64,000 bases of DNA from positions 1,054,001-1,118,000 of the forward strand of contig JASJOG010000011.1 of NCBI GenBank assembly GCA_030142905.1. The letters are read 5' to 3'. A program made the position numbers and the translations under genes. Below the pieces are notes generated by a model that was not told the DNA's origin, did no database searches, and saw only the letters and a program-made list of their open reading frames with translations. Source of the DNA: Heliopora coerulea. Taxonomy: Eukaryota > Cnidaria > Anthozoa > Scleralcyonacea > Helioporidae. This document shows, one piece after another, positions 25,688 through 38,200 of this stretch; position 1 is the first letter of the stretch; the number at the start of each line of letters is the position of its first letter.

Positions 25688-28600
25688 ATGGCTGACGATA
25701 ATAGTCGAAGAGAACGAAAGGAAACAATTCGTAACTGCAGTTTAGAGAAGAAGCGCAGCCGATCGCGAAGCTGTTCAAAAGATAAACACGTAAAAGAAGC
25801 TTTCTGAAATTTAGTTTGCATATTAATGTTGGTAAACTGTTCACCAAATTGCAAATGTTGCCAGTTGCCTTTGGTATGCTAGGGTTATTCTAGGTTTTTG
25901 GAAAAATGTTTGAGAATGCAGGTACTTAATCGAAAGTAGCACTAAAAGACAGAATGGGTTCACAATAGATGCATGTATTCTTGTCCTCAAGGTGTATAAT
26001 GAAGGAATCATCCTTGCCGACCTGGCTAGCCTAGTCTTTAATTAAATTGGATCCTTGGTGCTTCTATATTCGCTCAGAACTCTAGTTTATCATCCAGTAG
26101 TTTTTGGCTAATTTGCGATTTCAAAGAAATTCTAGTCTCCTGAAGGTAACTTTGGACCAATAGAAGGAGGAGTCTGACTTTCAGTGATCCCAGTGTGGTA
26201 TCATATCATGTGATATTTCAGGCTTTATGTCATGTGACATAATTAGATTAAAATTAAAAATGGCTTTTTCTTATTGTAGGAAAAGAAGTCAGATAAAAGA
26301 AAATCTCATAAAAGGTCATATAGTGATTCTGAAAGTAGTACAAACAGGTAGAGCATAAAAGACATAAAATAATGAGCTCTTTTTAAGATTTCATAACATG
26401 ACACATAAACCATCATATTGGATGATTTAATATCAATGTGGTAGGACATCCAGGGGTGTCATTAGACCTAAGCTTTTGGGGCTTCAGCTCCAAATGAGTT
26501 TTGATGAGCCCCAGATGGTTTAAGAAGTGATATGACATGTTACAGCCAAGTGTTTCTCACTTTTTCTCCCAAATACCTCTAAGGGTCTAACAATAAGGGC
26601 AAAGTTGTTAAAATACGTATTATAATTATGTTATCTTTTAGCTTTCAAGTAATTTACAGATCAAGTAATAGATTTTCCAAATTAAAAGATAAGTGCTACA
26701 CATTGATGCCTTGGAACTTGCAGAACAGATAAAAAAGCATTGACCTTTCCAAAATACACTGCAAATGGAAAAAAAAAAAACATTGATGTTCGCAGAATAC
26801 TGCTGTACATATTTAATTGGACAGTGGTTAGACCTTGCTTGGAGTCAGTCTAAATCAGCAAAATAAGACACCTCTTTTTATCTAGTTGTCTGGTTGGAAA
26901 ACCTTTGGCAAGTTTCAACCATATATAGGTCTCACTAGAGCTAAACTGAGACAATTTTCAATAAAATTTCAAGGATCAGTCTTAATTAAATCCCATGAGA
27001 ATGAAATTGTAAATAGTATTAAGCTTTTTGTTCTAGAAAACTAAAAAATTACCTATTTCCATATAAGTTTACTTACAAATTTAGTCTTTAATAGAAAGCT
27101 TCATAACTTCAATAAGCCTTATAGTTTCTTGTCAAACTTCTTGGCCACTAATTATTGATCACATTATTAGAATTTTTGTTATACAAAACACCTCTCAAAT
27201 GAAATCCAAACTTCTCAGGGGAGCTGAGCCCCAGATGGGTTTCATCTCTAGTTATGCCCCTGAGGGACATCCAGAAAAAAGGAAAGAGTGTAACTGTGAT
27301 TCTCAACCAATAATAATGTCAGAGCCCAGCAACTTGAAATGGGAGCATGAAGCATCTTTGCACCCTGGATCAAAAATGCTCCAACAGTTGGCCTTTGTTC
27401 ACTGTTGATTTTAAATACTCTAAGAAAAAGGGTTTTTTGAGAATAAGGCTTTACTACTGTTATTACATTTCATCTGTCATTTGTTATATCAGTCTGTTGT
27501 ACATCCTATGTTTTTTGATCTTCATGTACAGCTCCAGATCCTCTAGAGATTCTGGCAAAAAATGGTTGGAGAAGAAAGCCAAGAAGAAAAAGAAAAGAAG
27601 ATCAAGTTCAGAGAGTTCTTCATCAGAAAGTGAAGATAAACACTCAACTTCCAAATCAAGGGACAAACACCAAAAAAAAAAACATAAGAAATCTTCTTTC
27701 AAAGAGGTAAAAATAATCCAGAAACATCTTGGTAGTTTTTTTTTTGTTTTTTATGGGATTCAAAATCTATAAGCCAGCAACAGGTATAATTTGGCTCATG
27801 ATTTATTAAGTTTCAGCCAATTACAAGGCTTGGAATACCATTAATGGTCCCCTAACTATGGTGGCCCCTCTCATATAATAATAATTAAAAATAAATTTAA
27901 AGAATGTGAAAAAGTTATTTGTTTTACTTGCCCTCATGAGGTTTATTGCAGTCAGTCTTCAGTTTTCAAGTCCAATTCATTTAATTTTTGTCTGCTTGTT
28001 ATAGTAGTCATAAAAGCATTATTAGGGCTAACCTTGTTTTAAATACCATTGCTAACTTCAGGGAAGCTGTGAAACAAACTCTTTGGTGTCCCACAAAGTT
28101 AAACTATTGACTCCTGTCACATTTTTTCATTTGGAGTACTTTATTAGAATGATGAACAATTTGTATGCATGTAGTATCATTATGGATAGATGTCCCCTTA
28201 AGCTGAGAGGAAAAATACGCTCTGATAGGTTAGAGATGTTTATCCCATACTATTAGTGAATGTCTTCTACTGCTACAGTGATTTAGTTTCATTCTAAAGC
28301 CTTCACTGGTAAAAATTGTTTAGGTTGGAGAAAGGGATTGTCATGAGAAAATATCTGTTACATATGTCTCACACCATATACACCACTCAGACTTTTTAAT
28401 ACAATATCAAATGGTAATTTTATTTCTTGAAAAAATGTAGAAAAAGCTTAAGAAAAAGAAGAAAGACAAAAAAGGTAATCAGCATCATGCCATAGATCAA
28501 AATAAATATGGAAAATATGGTATCATCAGGGAAAGTGACATGTTTGTGAAACAACAGGAATTTTACTGCTGGCTACAAGAAGTAAAAAACACAAATCCAG

Positions 28601-29403
28601 AGACACTTCCAAAGTTTGAAACCAGAAAGATGTTTGAAACTTATATGGAGGATTACAACACTGCAACTATGCCACATAAAAAGTAAGGTGAACAGTCAGA
28701 TTTTGGCAAATCTAGAATTCAAAAGCATACAAAAAGATAAAGTTGCACCTGCCTATCCAATTACAACACTCAAGTGCCTTTACTCAAACTGGTGTTTTTT
28801 TATAGATACAGGGTACAAATCTTACAGTTAGCTACTTAACACTGTCTTTCCTTTTGTAATGCACCAAACCCTTTTTATGGTAGAGGCCAATTTAAATACT
28901 CTTCCATGTGAACTTATATTACCTTTTATGGTTGTGTGTGTATGCAATTGAGGAAAATCTTTGCTTCTTTTTGAGGTTGGAAAGGTAAATTTGGATGGGT
29001 AATATGAATATATAAATTATGGTAACTGTCATAATGGAAGAGGTGTATTTCTTTTTTTTTTTTTAAGATATTATGATTTGGAGAAATGGGAAGCTAAGAG
29101 GCAACAAAAGAATCAATTAAAAGCACTCAAGAAAGCCAGAGCATCAACTTTTTCAATTACAGATGACGAAAAACATCATGAAATGCTCCATCGTAGAGCA
29201 GGAAATAAGTATGGTATGCCAGATACAGTGACAATTAATGGTGTTTTTTTTTTTCTATTAAGAGTGAAACCTGTTGTGACTATTAAATCAATATATTTGG
29301 CTTTATTTTAGCAGGACCAAGCCGTCAACAACTTTTGGAGATGCAGCAAGAATTACGGAGAAGGCAAGATGAGGAATACAGAAAGAAGGCTGGATTATCT
29401 TAA
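25688..29403 (+). CDS. Lys/Ser-rich nuclear-type protein with conserved C-terminal domain (unnamed)
   Basis: Six exons: 25688-25789, 26280-26347, 27532-27706, 28441-28682, 29068-29213 and 29312-29403, giving 274 residues; every phase agrees. Residues 1-115 are low-complexity (SR/KK-rich: KKRSRSRSCS, KKWLEKKAKKKKKRRSS, SSSSESED), typical of nuclear speckle or splicing-related proteins. Residues about 120-274 form a conserved-looking domain: KYGKYGIIRESDMFVKQQEF, WLQEVKNTNPETLPKFE, METYMEDYNTATMPHKK-like, YYDLEKWEAK and a charged coiled C-terminus. I recall similar RESDM..K..EF..WL.EVK sequences in uncharacterised eukaryotic proteins (and plant SCI1-like proteins) but cannot give a firm name. 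The last intron ends in a tandem NAGNAG acceptor (tagcag at 29309-29314), which could add or drop one residue. It faces RBM18 head-to-head. Confidence 0.85.
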
Positions 29404-29878
29404 AAACCATCAGGAGCAACAAAAGATTTGCTAATTCTCAAGTGCTACACGACACATTCACTGAAAATATTTTGACCAATTCCTCAATGCTTCTCCCAAT
29501 GAATAATAAAAATGCTGCCACCACATCAATGTGAAATACTCAATGCACATGTATTTCCCATTGCAATATGCAGCCAGTCAACATTGTTCTAAATGATTCC
29601 ATGACCTTATAGTTCAGCATTTCTAAAAACTCATAATTCCTTCAAACTAGCTCAATTTTTTTCTCTTTTCTCTCTTATTCTCCTTTGGAACAGTTAGGGT
29701 AAGACCTAATGTTAGGGTATGGGAGTTAATGTTTCCAAAGGAATGCCAAAAGGTCAAATTAGGGGAGAGAAAGTAAATGCTTTGACACATCTGAACAGAC
29801 ATTAAAACTTAGGACCGTTGGAGAAAAGTAGGTTTGAAGAAAATGTGAATTTATTTCTGTATGTCTAAATTAATATCC
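29404..29878. other. Tail-to-tail 3' region
   Basis: The plus gene ends at 29403 and the minus gene ends at 29879. The region carries an aataataaaaatg polyadenylation-like word near 29502 for the plus gene. No repeat or exon was seen. Confidence 0.5.
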
Positions 29879-31425
29879 TTACTCTGGATAGTGATCATTT
29901 TCTTTCACAGAAGACTTCCATATCCTTGGGGTATTTGAGAATAATGGTACATGATGCCTTTGCTGTAATTGTATGTCTTCTTGGACTTTTCTAATACCCC
30001 AAGTTTTGAATGCTTCTTTCACGTTATTGTTCTCTTTCAAAGCTGGATCCAAATACCTGATTTCAGCTGAAGATACATCAGGTGTCTTTGCATGTAACCC
30101 AGAAAGTATAAGCAGAGGTGGATGGTTACTCTCAACAAGGTTAGATTGTGAATCTGTGCAAATGGTGTGTACCTTAAACTTTTTAGCCCTGAAGTAAAAC
30201 TCTGGACTAGCACTGATGGTTGTTTTTGGTATGCTCCTGTGACCTATTGTCACTGCATTACGCTTCTTTTTTTTCCTTTTTGGTGTACGTTTCTGGCTGG
30301 CTGGTCTCCTCATCTTGTCTACATGTCTAATATTACGCTGTAGAAAGCATGGAGCTTGCCCAACAGTTTTTAGAGTGAGGTATTATCAAGGAATATACAT
30401 ATTATTAAAGCATTAAATTACAAGGGTTAGAGAGATTCTTTGAGTGAAAAAATATTAAGTGTGGACACAACAGTGTTTGCACATGAGATTACCTAAAAAT
30501 ACCTATCTAAATCATTTAAACTGTAAAGTTTAGTGGTCTATTGAAGGAAGTAAGCCCCTCATTTTAGAATAGGAATCTAAAACTTGATTGACCAACAACC
30601 AGGCTATGGAGTGGTATTAGTAAGTGGAGCACTTGCTACTGCACTGGGAAGACACAAAGGAATTGTTAAGGAAGCCTAAATATCCATTTATGTGCCCTTA
30701 ACTCTTGCATGACAGGAAATCTTCCATTGACTGATAAAATATTACAATGAAGGATATTTTTCAAAGTTTGTAATGGAGCCATCAGGACAAATTGTCCATA
30801 GCCTTTGAATAATGGCAGCTAAGTGAGAAGCCTTGGAAGTCCTGTAGTTTTCCAGAAACATTGCATCCTGTTTGATAGTAATATTGGGTATTGCTGCAAA
30901 GAAAAATTGTTCAAGAGAAGGCAGATACATTATTATGAGGTTTAGCTCGGTTGATTAACCTTTTTGTTTACAGCTCTAACCTGTGTTTAAGGGATTAAGT
31001 ATAGGGGCGGGAATTTGAAAGTTAACATCAGCTTAGGAGTTAAGAAAATCCAAATCTATGGTATCGAAATTTCGGAAAATTGGGATGAGTGTAAGTTTAC
31101 AGTCACTGATTTGGAGGATCTATTCCTACATTACTCCCTGAATTGTAGGTTCTCTTTAGTTGAATCGAGCTCACCACCATTGTGAACTAATTCACGTGAT
31201 TTTGCTTTCTTCCTGCGAAGCCGTTCTTTAATCTTTTTCTCCACATCTTCTCGAAATCTGAACTTTTTATTAGACCTTTGAGGAAGAGCTAGGTTTTCTA
31301 ACGGGAATCTAAAAATACGAAGACACTTTTCCACCACAAATCCCAAAAATAACGAGTAAATACCAGTGCAAAATACTAAAAATCACTGCTGAAAATACTT
31401 ACAAATTGTTGGGAATTTCCTCCAT
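29879..31425 (-). CDS. Unrecognised basic protein, four exons
   Basis: Exons: 31425-31403 (MEEIPNN, phase 2), 31308-31135 (FPLENLALPQRSNKKFRFRE..., phase 2), 30893-30789 and 30326-29879, giving about 249 residues. The frame from ATG 31425 is the only one that joins exon 2 without a stop. Features include a basic helix (KKIKERLRRKKAKSREL), a basic tract RPASQKRTPKRKKKKR (possible nuclear localisation signal) and a C-terminal block with PPLLILSGLHAKTPDVS and VKEAFKTWGIRKVQ. The donor of exon 3 is uncertain. Either TTT/GTCCTG (joining at 30326) or a GC donor AAAG/GCTATG (joining CGT AAT at 30338, phase 0) keeps frame. I know no family for it. It is head-to-head with PDRG1, 101 bp between ATGs. 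Confidence 0.6.
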
Positions 31426-31526
31426 TTTCTTCGTCCATGATCATTGGTACGACGCGGTTTCCGTCTAAAGTTTGTTATCCTCAAGCGCACTGGGAAATTC
31501 AATTTAGCATAATTTTCTCGAAACAA
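31426..31526. promoter_or_regulatory. Compact bidirectional promoter, PDRG1 (+) / unrecognised gene (-)
   Basis: 101 bp between opposite start codons, without TATA. Two minus-strand out-of-frame ATGs (31438, 31444) precede the chosen start and would begin a short upstream ORF. Confidence 0.55.
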
Positions 31527-34500
31527 ATGGAATATTTACGTCTTGATCGGAAGGAACCAAATTTAACGGGAAGATTGTTTGTTCAACTCTTCTCTGAGAT
31601 CGAGCAACTAGCAGAGGAGATAATGACAGATAAGGAACAAGTAAAGCAATTGTGATTGAATTTTTGTGACCGATCACACATCTGTCTGTTTGCTTACAGT
31701 GGGTCAATTATGTATTTAAAAGTTTGCTATCTGCTTGCAATTCTAGAAGTAAAATAGCGTGCTATTTGCATAAAATTACCCCCATGTCCGTCTAAATCGC
31801 TGTAATTAAAGCACCTTTCTTTGAAACTGTACATAATCAGTTGCAAGTTTGAATGAAAGATGGCTCCAAGTTTGAATAAACAAATGCTGGTCCGAGTGGA
31901 GGGTATACTCCTTCCAAAACGTGAACAACGAAAGTTATTAGAACTAACCCTCGTAAAGAGATTCAGGGTGCACCCCTGTGAAAAAGTCATTCAGAAAGCA
32001 TCATGAGAGCATTTTTGTTCCCACTCCTGTTATAATATTTGGATGGTATTGCTCTTAAATGCAATTTCGGTCACATTAAAGCACCAGGTTGGAGTAACTT
32101 TCTGTAACTGTAATATTCTCATGAAAAATCCAAGTTTTCAAATGACTTGGTAGGTCAGTGGGTATTGAAGTGCAAATGTGGATTAGATTGACTTGATGCT
32201 GTTGACACTTTAAGTAAAAGAACTCAATTCAAATTTATGTAATTTATGATTTTAAGTGTGACAGTTTCAGCCACTTTAAAATACAACTTTTGATGTATAT
32301 CAGAAGTTCTGCTTCATAAATTTTGGAGCACTAACCTAGCCTGCTGATTTAAACCAGCTCTCATGGGGTTCATTGAAACTGAGGATCCCAATAGAAAACC
32401 CTGCTTCTCAACAAACACTGGTTTTATGAGCACCATTTCTTTTTCATATCAATTTATTGAATGTACATTCCTACTACTACATGTCAAAATCACACAGACA
32501 AACATAGTGTTTGATATGACTGACAATAAAATCTTCATTTTACAACTGATAGCTTTGAAACTGGCATGGGTATTTTAAAACTGTCACTAGGTAAGCAATA
32601 AAATAAACATTGTCATAGACCCCACTGTTTACTGACAACAGTATCAACAGCTACTGGTAGAAGGTAATATTTCATTTACATACTAGATAACTAATCAGAG
32701 CCCTTTACAAGATTCTGCACATGTACATGGTGTCACATCATCATTAATGATTTTATCTGGTCAAGAAGCCGGCCTCTCTCTGGATCCTCAGTTTCCATGA
32801 GCCCAGTATGAGAGATCTATACCAACAGGCTAGGCACTAACTCAAGTCAGTATTGTTATGACCATAATAATTACATATTTATGTTTAAAATATTTGCAGA
32901 TTAAGGAGCTTGATCGTAAAAGAAATACCAACAGGGAAGCTCTTGTTGCTTTAAAGAAATGCACAGGTACTGTACCTGTACCTCTTGAGATGCACTTTAT
33001 ACAAATTAATATATGTCAAGTTGTGAATTGATTAATCAGGTAAGACTCAGTAAACAGCATCTGTCAATGTTTAGCACTTGTTTATGATAATTTTGGGTAT
33101 GGTACTTGTAAATAGCCCTTATACTACTGCTGCATTGTAAATAGCAATAACAAGAGTATTTACTTGCCTAGTTTAACAGAAATGAGAAGTGGGAAGGTTA
33201 GCTACAGTAATAAGCTGGAATCTAACAGTGTGCATCTCAAAAAAAATCTGGACTTAGTCAGGAAAATTGTCTGTGTTTTCCCACAAATCTGTTAATATCT
33301 AATAAGGCCAAATTTGGTCCATTAGATGGTTATACCCAATCTATGATTATCAACATTCTACATAAGTGAGTCATCATGTTATCAATAATTATTTACTTCT
33401 TCCTCAGCTATTCAGTTTGTCCCAAGTATCCTTTCACAATACATATTCCTATTTCAATGATTAACTTCCCACCAGTATACAGTACCATCCCCCCATGAAC
33501 TGTATCACCTACAATTTATTCAATAAGTTTATTATGTACTTTGTAGGAACTGTAAGCAGCAAGTCTTGGATGTGTTTAGGAGGAATGTTCATAAAATATC
33601 CAACAAGCAATATTCTAGAGGTGCTTCAGAAGGGTAAGTGATAAAGTGGCAGAATAACCTTGTATGCAATTAAAGTTTGCTTTCAACCCTTACCTATTAA
33701 TCATCATGTAGATGGGACACAGACATACTTTGAAGTGGATTACAATGAGATGCACATTAGCTTGATCTACTCTTTTAATCTGTGACATTTTCTAAACAAC
33801 AGAGACATAAACATTTGGCATTAATTTTATTCTTCAACCTCTTGCTCTTTTAACCCTCGAAATAGTCATGATTGCTTTTTGCTTTCAGTACTTTTAATTC
33901 ATCATACTCAGTTTTTTTACACTGTTTTCTGACATGAAGATCAAGAGGAGTTAGAGGGTGAAATGCAGAGGATCAGAAATGAGCTGAAAACAAAAGTTTC
34001 AAAACTACATGAACTTGAAGGTTTGTAAATCTCTGAATGATGTGCACTGAGTAGCTCTTTTCATTTGTCAGAACAAGTTCTTGTATAAACTTGATAAACA
34101 CCTGTATATTAACAATTAATAGGATTTTACATTGACTGAATATAACATGAAATCCTTTGAGACAATGTTAACTTCAAAATAAGGGACAAACAGCCTTCCA
34201 GGTTTACTGAAGTGAAGGTTTAACACATTAGAGATGAAAATGATGTTTGTGTGATGAATGAAGTTGTATAGCTTTATAGCAAGAATAAAATAAAAAAAAA
34301 GTTGTCTTAGCCATGAGTAGTTTTATGAGACTGAATCAGAGAAAAAAAAATCACTCAATCTGATTGACTTTCAGTCTTCTCGTGTTATGTAAACAATACA
34401 TTGACTGATGGTCAACTGGAATGGACTGAAAGTTGGTAAATAATTTTCCAAACTAATTCATGTAGTTCAAGTTATACCTCACACACTCCTTCATCTGGCT

Positions 34501-34625
34501 TTAAATTACAGAATTCAACAACTAAATAATGTTTGACATTTCTAGGTAAGCAGCTGCCAAAAGGTTTTAACCTTACACCACTGGGAAAAGAGGAACTTGC
34601 TACAGCCACTGCACAAAAATACTGA
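31527..34625 (+). CDS. PDRG1: p53 and DNA damage-regulated protein 1 (prefoldin-like)
   Basis: Five exons: 31527-31640, 32900-32966, 33547-33633, 33940-34020 and 34546-34625, giving 142 residues (human 133). It is a beta-type prefoldin subunit: helix 1 ...LFSEIEQLAEEIMTDKEQ-IKELDRKRNTNREALVALKK, hairpin WMCLGGMFIKYPTSNILEVL, helix 2 QEELEGEMQRIRNELKTKVS-KLHELEGK and the conserved tail LPKGFNLTPL. PDRG1 is a subunit of the R2TP/prefoldin-like co-chaperone complex with HSP90, RUVBL1/2 and URI, which assembles RNA polymerases and PIKKs. The start at 31527 matches the family; the frame is open 30 codons upstream through the shared promoter, but that part is not conserved. Donors GTAAAG, GTACTG, GTAAGT and GTTTGT are all workable. 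A likely polyadenylation signal lies at 35000. Confidence 0.96.
32335..32840. repeat. Foldback repeat in PDRG1 intron 1
   Basis: ctctcatggggttcattgaa followed by actgaggatcc at the left end is inverted near the right end as ggatcctcagtttccatgag. The outer gcctgctg and aggctaggc words also pair. The internal 380 bp has no coding potential. Confidence 0.5.
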
Positions 34626-34999
34626 AAAGTAACTAACAAGAATGTAAGATTTTAGTCATGAAGAAATTGAGCTAATCACATTGTACTATATGTGTTAATA
34701 AGATATATTGTATATTAGATTGTTGCTGCACAAACAAGGATATTTCATATTTTGTAGAATAATTTGGTTTATTTTAATATTCTTTCCACTTGTCATTCCA
34801 TAATTTAACTGGAAAAGTTGTCAAAAAGAAACTTCTGTTCCCCTGTACATTATTATTTTAGCATAATTTTTAAGCAATGCCAAAAAGTTTAGTTAAAAGC
34901 CTTATGGCAAGATGAATTCAAAGTGATTACCATAACACTTCTTTCTCTTTTTTGTGATCAGAATTGTTTGTAATAATCTCTTGTAAAAAATCAAATGTA

Positions 35000-35005
35000 A
35001 ATAAA
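35000..35005 (+). terminator. Polyadenylation signal AATAAA for PDRG1
   Basis: An AATAAA hexamer 375 bp past the PDRG1 stop, followed by T-rich sequence (tatttcactttgctttgtt). It is positioned between the two converging genes. Confidence 0.45.
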
Positions 35006-35236
35006 TATATTTCACTTTGCTTTGTTAATTTGGTATGTTGAGGTAAGTCATCCTGGTTCCTAAATATGTGATTCACTACAATGCAGTCCTGAAAAACTAC
35101 AGTATTACTGTTGGTTAACCTTAATTAAGCAATTACATGCCCTCATTTACTTTTTAAAAACAAAAAAACGTCATAAAGTAGAGTGTAAGTCTACTTTCAA
35201 AATGAAATGAAATCAAAGAGATGGCTGAGAAACAGA

Positions 35237-38200
35237 TTAATATTCCAATGACTTTGGGCAAAGTTTCAATGCCTTGCATGTTGCAGAAGGATCCAGGAGG
35301 CTTTTGACATATTTCACATTTCTCTTGAGATCATCAAAGACGAGACCAACCACATAGTTGCACTAAACATTGAGAACAAAAAACAAGGGTAACTCATTAA
35401 AGACAAGGGAAAATGCTGTTTATTCGATTATCAGTAATATTTACTGTTTACAGCCATATTCGTGGAGTCATGTCAATAATTTGTTTTGATCTGGAGTTCA
35501 GGTTGTGATAGGTCAATGGTACAGTATTTGAAATTAATCCTTTCCTTCTCTGACATTTACCTCACGTGAATAACAGGTGGATTAAGTCAGAATAGAATTC
35601 TCAAGGGCCACCTTTGGTGTGGAATGCTCAATCACCTACACATGTAAGCAATTATATCCTTGAATTTAAACCAGCTTTTGCAGCCACCCTTGGCATAAAT
35701 AGCAGTGCAGTCAAAAAGAGGCCTAACGCTAAATGTACCTGGAATCAAAGCTGTATTTGCTCTAAAATCAGCCAGTTCTTGGAGCTGGTATCTCAAATGT
35801 ACCAATTGTAGGAGTACTCAGAATATTTCAAGCTTGATCTCTTTTACAAAATTATTTGTGATTTCACCTCTGGATGAAGATTTCTTAAATTGTCATGAAA
35901 ATCATTACATTTAATGAAAAATGTTGCATGTCTCATGAAATAAATTACACTTCCTGATTTACAGTGCCTGGAGAACATCTACAGCTGGAGTTTTCAGAGT
36001 GACGATTTTGTCCACGTTGGGGACTGGGTTAGGTTTGCATTCTCATGAATGGCTTCTGGATTAATGTACTGATATCCTAGCAATGATTAGGGACATTTGA
36101 GAACTGAGATAAGGAGAATTTACTCTTAGTTAATATTATTCATTTTTTGTGACTAATTTGATGTACTGTCATTTACTGGTATATTGGATTACCTCCTGAG
36201 TAAGATCTTCAAGGTCATTGCACACTTGCTTAAATTTGGTTTCAATACCATCCAAACCAGTCTCCATGTGGCCCAACTGTGGAATAACAGTTTCCATTAT
36301 CATCATGCAGAACTCACAGTAATATGAAGGTTGATTTAGTTTGAGATTGTTGTCCTTATGAGGTTTAATTCTATTTCCACACACTTCCTCAGATTCTTGT
36401 CCTTTCTTAATCAGAGCAATGATGGTTTTGAGGTTGGTTTTGATATGGTAGCACTAAAAACAAATGATATAATTGATTTACTGAGGTTTTCTGAGTATGT
36501 ATGACAATAGACACTATTTCATCATTCATGATAAAGATAGCAAAAACAATTGGAAACTATTGATACCATTTTTTATGAGTCAAGAATTGTACAGCCTTCA
36601 CAACAAGACTTATCTCCCATTCAAGCTCATTGAGGCCTGGAAATATATTATAAATCATATCTCTTATAGTTTCTTACATGAAAAATGTTCAGGCCTAGCT
36701 TTTTGCAAATAGGTGCTATTTTTTCTTCCATTTTCTTTTCAGTCCATCCTTTTAAGCTCTGTGCTCTGAGATTGCGAACCACAATTTGACATGTGATCTT
36801 TCTGTCATTATTTAATCTTGTGATCTTTGTTGTATTTGGGCATAAGTGCAGACGAATGCAAATGTCCTTTGGATCAACTTTGTCCTCCAGCCACTGAATG
36901 ATCTGGTTAATTGCTGACAGGATTAATTTACACTATAATGCAAAGCAAATAATTTTTATTAAGTTGGAAGAAGGATATTAAATGGAGTGGCAAGAAAGTG
37001 CAACCATGAAAGAAACAGGGAAATAATAGGATTTTTGGAAAGATGTAACACAGCAATGAAAACAAGTGGAAAGAGGGTTTTGAGAGATAAATGGGAAGAA
37101 TTTGGTCAAAATTAAGAAGGAGTGATTATGAAAATAGAAAGAAAAATTCAAAAAAGAGGAAAGGATAAGGCAGGAAAATCATTGATTATACAGATAGGAA
37201 GAGCAGAGAAGGTAGCAACTGATTTATGGTTGTTCTAATCATCCTAAATTCATTTTCCCTAAATTCATGCACCTTCCAAGCAGCCATACATTATTCTGTT
37301 TATTACATGAAAAAATAAGAACTTCACAACAAAAAGCATTTTGAAGAAGTGACACAAGTGCATTGTATCTTGCTGTCTGTTTCTTAAACTTCTAGAATAA
37401 GCTATTTCAGTTTCATTCCTTTATTCTCCTGGTTGTCTAAGCAATTATTTGTTGACATAGTTGAAGTCAAAACAACAAAAATTTCTTTCCAGCACTAGGT
37501 AAATGTCAGTAGGTTTGCAAGATATGAAAATTTGATATTTTGTTAACCACTTAAGCATGACTGCCTAACATTAACCATTAAAAAGCAAGGGCACACTCTA
37601 TAACTTCACTCTGCCTAATGCCAGACAATTTTACTCATCAAGGGGATGAGCCCTGTCCCTTAATGAGTTAACCCATAATAAGGTAGGAATTTTTTTTTGT
37701 TTCTGGTTTTTGAATAACAATAATCAAGTCAATATATGTAAGATTATAATCATTATGCACAAGTGCATGTGGGATAGTTGATTGTCTTTGCAATTAATAT
37801 CTAATGTTTTTAAAACAAAAACAGTTTGAATAAATTTGAATAAAAAAAAATAGCTCTAAAGGAGAAAGAGAAAATTGTTGTATAGCTATAATAACCTCTT
37901 CATAGACTGGTACATCACCAATTAAGGCACATAAAACTTGAACAGCTTTAATAATCACTTGAACAGTGATGTTACTTATCATGAGGTCAAACTTTATGAG
38001 GTCCACCACAGCAGTACAAACTTCACATTCTGTGCTTGCATCCAGCTGCTCAGGTTTCATTGTTCTGCACTTCCCCAGGAATTTGCAGATTGTTTGGGGA
38101 TCTTTACCTTCTTTTATCATGCTGACAAATACATCAATGTTCGTCAAGAATTCCTCATTCTGTCATGAGAAATATCCAAAATTATGTATAAATAAAGATT

